DNA of 64,000 nt, taken from positions 124,001-188,000 of the forward strand of contig NZ_CP158016.1 in NCBI RefSeq assembly GCF_046254905.1, written 5' to 3'. The position numbers and the translations under genes are program-made. The notes beneath the pieces are model-generated. The model saw only the letters and a list, made by a program, of their open reading frames with translations, ran no database searches and was not told the DNA's origin. Origin of the DNA: Pseudaeromonas aegiceratis. Lineage in GTDB: Bacteria > Pseudomonadota > Gammaproteobacteria > Enterobacterales > Aeromonadaceae. Numbering within the stretch: the stretch's first letter is position 1; every line of letters starts with the position of its first letter. This document shows positions 60,690-64,000 of the stretch, piece after piece.

Positions 60690-62128
60690 CAGGCGCCCCT
60701 TCTGCTGCGTTTGGCCTTGACCTGGCGTTCGGCCTGAATGCGGGCCAGCAGGGCGGCGGCGCTGTTATCGCCGCTGATAAGATCCGGGTTGGCGGCACGC
60801 CAGTCGGCAGTCAGCTCGCCACGAAACGCCTTGGCCAGAATAGCCTGGGTCAGGTTATCGACCCGCTCCCTGGCCGCCTTGGCCTGCTGCTCGATGCTAT
60901 CGGCATAGGCAAACAGTTGTTCCACCCGACGGACGATTTCGGTTTGTTCATCCTTAGAAGGCAAAGCAAAAGTAACATCTTTAATATTCTGTAAGTTCAA
61001 TCCAGGTTTACCGCCACCATAAGCCATGGTGGTTAATTGTTTGCGTCCAGCATTTGGAGCTTTCAAAACCAAATCAAGAAACTTGGCATTGCTAATATCT
61101 GAAAGCCGGATAAGAGCAACATGCTGACTCACATAGGCATTATCTAAATCAATATCAACCAATGCACATTTTGTTACGTTTGCTCCAGTAATGGTTATCA
61201 ACAAGTCAAAATGTTTTACTTTGGTTCGGGTTCCTTCTGCTTTCGTTGGCAAGATTACAAATGCTGCATCTTCAATGATTAATCTGTCTGAGCTTATATC
61301 TTGGGACCGAATGAACAGCTCTCCCTCGGTTGAATAATATTTGGCCCATCCACGAGATCCACTTGTTACATAATTGACAATCTCGCCGATGGAGCATTTT
61401 TTCCAAATTGAAGGAGCTGTCAGCTCTTCATTGATACTTTGGGTCTGGCAGGGTGTTCGCCATTCTTTAGTCAATTTTCCACTCACCGCAGCAGCGAGCA
61501 CGGATTGGCGGAACTGCTTGATAATATCTGGGATACGAGCCAGACGGGCTTGGGTGGCTTCCACCTGAGCCAGCAATTTATCAAGCCGGTCGGCGATCTC
61601 TTTTTGCTCAGCAAATGATGGACATGGAACAGTAATGGTTGAGAACTCTTTGAACTTTAAGTTACGAAGATTATTGCTCCCTCCTTGATATTTAATCACC
61701 TCACCAGATAAATGGAATTTAGTTAGAAAGTAATTTAGATATGAGGAAGAAATATGTTTTGCTGGACGAGCAAGGCGCAAAAAGTTAGTGCACACTGCAG
61801 GGTAAGGTAATTGCTTCAGCACTTGTTCTGTTATAAGAACAGTTCTACCAACTGGTTGATCTGGACCACCGCCTGAAATTTCAATAAGAACATCACCAGG
61901 ACGAAGGTTTCTGGTCTCAAGGCTAGATTTTTTTATCTTGCGTGGTACTGCTGTTGCGCCTTGGACTTTACGCCAGTTTCTAAACTCAGAACCACGTATA
62001 CATGAGACGGTTTCATATTCATCATCGGAAAAGTCATTGTCTTGCCCCCAGTCACCACCGATTACATGGATGAGGAGATCATCTAGAGAACAATTAGTCC
62101 ATTCATTCTGGATCATTGGTTCTATCAC
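60689..62128 (-). CDS. hsdS: Type I restriction specificity subunit HsdS
   Basis: A 479-residue specificity subunit with two target-recognition domains (about 5-170 and 235-390). Each is followed by a conserved helical region: AEQKEIADRLDKLLAQVEATQARL and DEQTEIVRRVEQLFAYADSIEQQ. It sets the DNA target of the HsdM/HsdR complex. The start is GTG at 62128 with GGAGGG six bases before it, overlapping the hsdM stop by four bases (GTGA). The two recognition domains are visibly AT-rich compared with the helical regions and the rest of the window, as expected of swapped, transferred segments. Confidence 0.93.
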   Translation of the reverse strand: MIEPMIQNEWTNCSLDDLLIHVIGGDWGQDNDFSDDEYETVSCIRGSEFRNWRKVQGATAVPRKIKKSSLETRNLRPGDVLIEISGGGPDQPVGRTVLITEQVLKQLPYPAVCTNFLRLARPAKHISSSYLNYFLTKFHLSGEVIKYQGGSNNLRNLKFKEFSTITVPCPSFAEQKEIADRLDKLLAQVEATQARLARIPDIIKQFRQSVLAAAVSGKLTKEWRTPCQTQSINEELTAPSIWKKCSIGEIVNYVTSGSRGWAKYYSTEGELFIRSQDISSDRLIIEDAAFVILPTKAEGTRTKVKHFDLLITITGANVTKCALVDIDLDNAYVSQHVALIRLSDISNAKFLDLVLKAPNAGRKQLTTMAYGGGKPGLNLQNIKDVTFALPSKDEQTEIVRRVEQLFAYADSIEQQAKAARERVDNLTQAILAKAFRGELTADWRAANPDLISGDNSAAALLARIQAERQVKAKRSRRGA

Positions 62129-63642
62129 AATGAACCCTCCAGGGTTGTAATCAGTTTTTGCAGCTCACTTAAGGCCGTTTCCAATTCCTCCTTGGCCTCG
62201 TTGGCCAGCTCCAGCGGTTCGGGCAAGTCGGCGGCATCGACGCTGTTTTGATCCTTAAGCCAGCTGATATCCAGGGAGTCGCCCTTGTGGTCGCGGATCC
62301 ACTCCCGGCTAAAGCAGCGCCAGCGACTATGAGCCAGACGGCTGTCGATCGGCTGATGGGCGGCATCCTCCGCCAGCTCGACCTGGTCGACGCCAAAGGA
62401 CCAGTCGCCTTCGGTGCGCGGGCTCAGGCCGTGGGGATCGTCACCAAAGCAGCGGATAAAGGGGGCCAGATAGGCCTCGGTAAAGGGGGTGCGCTTGCCA
62501 AAGCTCGGCATATTGGTGCGCAGATCGTAGACCCAGATCGCCTGGGTATTGCCCTTGTCCTGACGGGGATTGGCGGGCTTGGAGAAGAAGAGCACATTGG
62601 TCTTGACCCCGGCGGCATAGAAGATGCCGGTGGGCAGGCGCAGTATGGTGTGCAGGTTGCATTTTTCCATCAGCGCCTGACGGATCTGTTTGCCGACCCC
62701 GTCTTCAAACAGCACGTTATCGGGCAGCACCACGGCCGCACGGCCACCGGGTGCCAGCATGACGTGATACATCAGGTGCAAGAAGGAGAGCTGCTTGTTG
62801 CTGGTATAGAACAGCAGGTCATCCCGGGTGGGCACGCCACCACCTTTCTTGGTACCAAACGGCGGGTTGGCCAGGATCAGGCTGGCCTTGGGGAGCTGTT
62901 GACCCTCTTCGGTCAGGGTATCGCCGTAGAGAATGCCCGCATTCTGGTCGTCGATGGCCAGATCGTGCAGCATCAGGTTCATCATGGCCAGGCGGCGGGT
63001 ATCGGGGACCAGCTCCATGCCGAAGAAGAGTTCATGCTGATAGCGGTCGTAGGCGACCGGGTCCAGGCTGGCGATGTCATGGTGCTGCTTGAGGTAGTGA
63101 TGGGCGCTGATCAGAAACCCGCCGGTACCGGCCGTGGGGTCCACCACCACATCGTCCAGGCTTGGCTTCATCAATTCGACCATGGCATTGATCAGCACCC
63201 GCGGGGTGAAGTACTGGCCGGCGCCGGATTTCTTCTCTTCGGCGTTGACCTGCAACAGCCCCTCGTACATGTTGCCGAGCCCTTCTTCCTTGGCGCTGTA
63301 CCAGTCGAGCTTGTCGATCTCGCTGACCAGCTTGTTCAGGGTCACCGGTTTGCGGATCACGGTGCCGGCATTGAGAAAGATGGAGCGGGTGATGAGCGAG
63401 CCGTGGCTGCCCAGATGCAGCAGCAGCTTCTTGTATTCGGTGAGTATGTCCGCTGGGTTGTTGGCTTTGAGATCCTGCCAGCGGTAGCCCTCCGGTAGAT
63501 GCTGCTCCTGTCCGGTCTCTTCCACCATCTTCAGGAAGATGAGGAAGGTCAACTCATTGAGGTACTCGTGATAGGTGACACCGTCATCACGCAGCAGGTG
63601 ACACAGGTTCCATAGTTTGGCGATTAGGTCTTGGGTGCTCAT
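62125..63642 (-). CDS. hsdM: Type I restriction methyltransferase subunit HsdM
   Basis: A 505-residue N6-adenine methyltransferase. The N-terminal HsdM helical domain (about 5-130) leads to QYFTPRVLINAMVEL, the AdoMet motif DPTAGTGGF (about 167-175) and the catalytic NPPFG (about 258). With HsdS it methylates the host target; with HsdR it licenses cleavage of unmodified DNA. It starts 25 bases after the hsdR stop. Confidence 0.95.
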   Translation of the reverse strand: MSTQDLIAKLWNLCHLLRDDGVTYHEYLNELTFLIFLKMVEETGQEQHLPEGYRWQDLKANNPADILTEYKKLLLHLGSHGSLITRSIFLNAGTVIRKPVTLNKLVSEIDKLDWYSAKEEGLGNMYEGLLQVNAEEKKSGAGQYFTPRVLINAMVELMKPSLDDVVVDPTAGTGGFLISAHHYLKQHHDIASLDPVAYDRYQHELFFGMELVPDTRRLAMMNLMLHDLAIDDQNAGILYGDTLTEEGQQLPKASLILANPPFGTKKGGGVPTRDDLLFYTSNKQLSFLHLMYHVMLAPGGRAAVVLPDNVLFEDGVGKQIRQALMEKCNLHTILRLPTGIFYAAGVKTNVLFFSKPANPRQDKGNTQAIWVYDLRTNMPSFGKRTPFTEAYLAPFIRCFGDDPHGLSPRTEGDWSFGVDQVELAEDAAHQPIDSRLAHSRWRCFSREWIRDHKGDSLDISWLKDQNSVDAADLPEPLELANEAKEELETALSELQKLITTLEGSL

Positions 63643-63667
63643 AGGTTCTCAGAGAAAAAAGGGCCGT

Positions 63668-64000
63668 TCAGGCCCAGAGTGCACGGTTAAATTCTTCCAG
63701 TATGTGGGTCACCGGCTGCTGGAACAGCTTGTCGGCACGCTTGCTACCCCCGTGGGCGCTAAAGATCCCCTGATTGAGGGCGTTCGCGTCCACCAGCGTC
63801 GCTGCCTTGGCCTGTTTGGCGATCAGCTCCAGCCACTGTTTTTGCGGTGTCGACCATGGGCGGGCATTCAATAGCTTTTCCAGTGCCCTGTCCACCCTTT
63901 GTTCCCAGGGCACCAGTGGCTCGCCGAGCGCAGATTGGCGTATGAAGCCGATGATGCGGGCCGCAATATCTTGCCGGGTGACTTCATGCCAGGCGGTCTG
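63668..64000 (-). CDS. hsdR: HsdR restriction subunit, C-terminal part (cut by window edge)
   Basis: The reading frame stays open from the TGA at 63668 to the window end, 110 codons. It contains IAARIIGFIRQSALGEPLVPW, then WSTPQKQWLELIAKQ and ILEEFNRALW. This is the C-terminal domain of EcoEI-type HsdR. The ATPase and endonuclease domains lie outside the window, so intactness cannot be judged. It is first in order of the visible operon genes. Confidence 0.85.
   Translation of the reverse strand, partial: QTAWHEVTRQDIAARIIGFIRQSALGEPLVPWEQRVDRALEKLLNARPWSTPQKQWLELIAKQAKAATLVDANALNQGIFSAHGGSKRADKLFQQPVTHILEEFNRALWA

Overview
The window is high-GC chromosomal DNA from a gammaproteobacterium. 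Gene content and order (argX-hisR-leuT-proM-type tRNA cluster, gmk-rpoZ-spoT-trmH, pldB-yigL, csdA-csdE with tcdA opposite, uspA next to yhiN, ydcO-like benE divergent from a sutR-like regulator) fit an Aeromonadales-type organism such as Oceanimonas, Zobellella or Aeromonas. The genus is an inference from gene order and protein resemblance; no search was run.

Layout. 1-2.9 kb: a three-gene operon (GT2 transferase, lipid A N-terminal-domain membrane protein, ArnT-like transferase) likely for lipid A or envelope glycosylation. 3-6.3 kb: degenerate EAL protein, tcdA, csdE, csdA. 6.4-12.3 kb: coiled-coil hypothetical, rep helicase, GGDEF-EAL protein, uppP. 12.4-16.6 kb: RND efflux pump and adaptor. 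17.2-17.7 kb: four tRNAs. 18.1-20.7 kb: secreted modular alpha-amylase. 20.7-27.5 kb: secreted hydrolase-like protein, very large PAS/GAF/GGDEF/EAL protein, CobW-type GTPase, and a 34-residue protein with a CRP-like site. 27.7-29.8 kb: TetR-controlled Bcr/CflA exporter and an extremely acidic 60-residue protein. 29.9-36.4 kb: uspA, a candidate small RNA, yhiN, a RIO-type kinase, benE/sutR-like pair, olsF-like ornithine-lipid synthase. 36.5-44.7 kb: two lipoproteins, yigL, pldB, trmH, spoT, rpoZ, gmk. 45-53.5 kb: DUF134 regulator, nitrate/nitrite-sensing chemoreceptor, a formate/nitrite transporter behind a structured attenuator-like leader, yidE, and a sugar-binding protein paired with a chemoreceptor. 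53.7 kb: PAP2 phosphatase.

From about 54.3 kb to the right edge the sequence becomes an accessory defence-type island. It has three copies of an 85-bp repeat, two before and one after a hipBA toxin-antitoxin locus. Next to it, read right to left, is a type I restriction-modification operon (hsdR cut by the window edge, hsdM, hsdS). Its last two genes are an 1100-residue SF1 helicase and a DUF429 RNase-H-fold protein. From hsdM to DUF429 each gene overlaps the next by 1-4 bases, so the helicase and nuclease-like protein are built as parts of the RM transcript.

The two observations most worth following are this hsdRMS-helicase-DUF429 operon and the leader RNA at 47.5-47.66 kb. The leader has a three-way junction, a mutually exclusive hairpin and an intrinsic terminator ahead of the formate/nitrite transporter gene, and it matches no riboswitch class I recognise.
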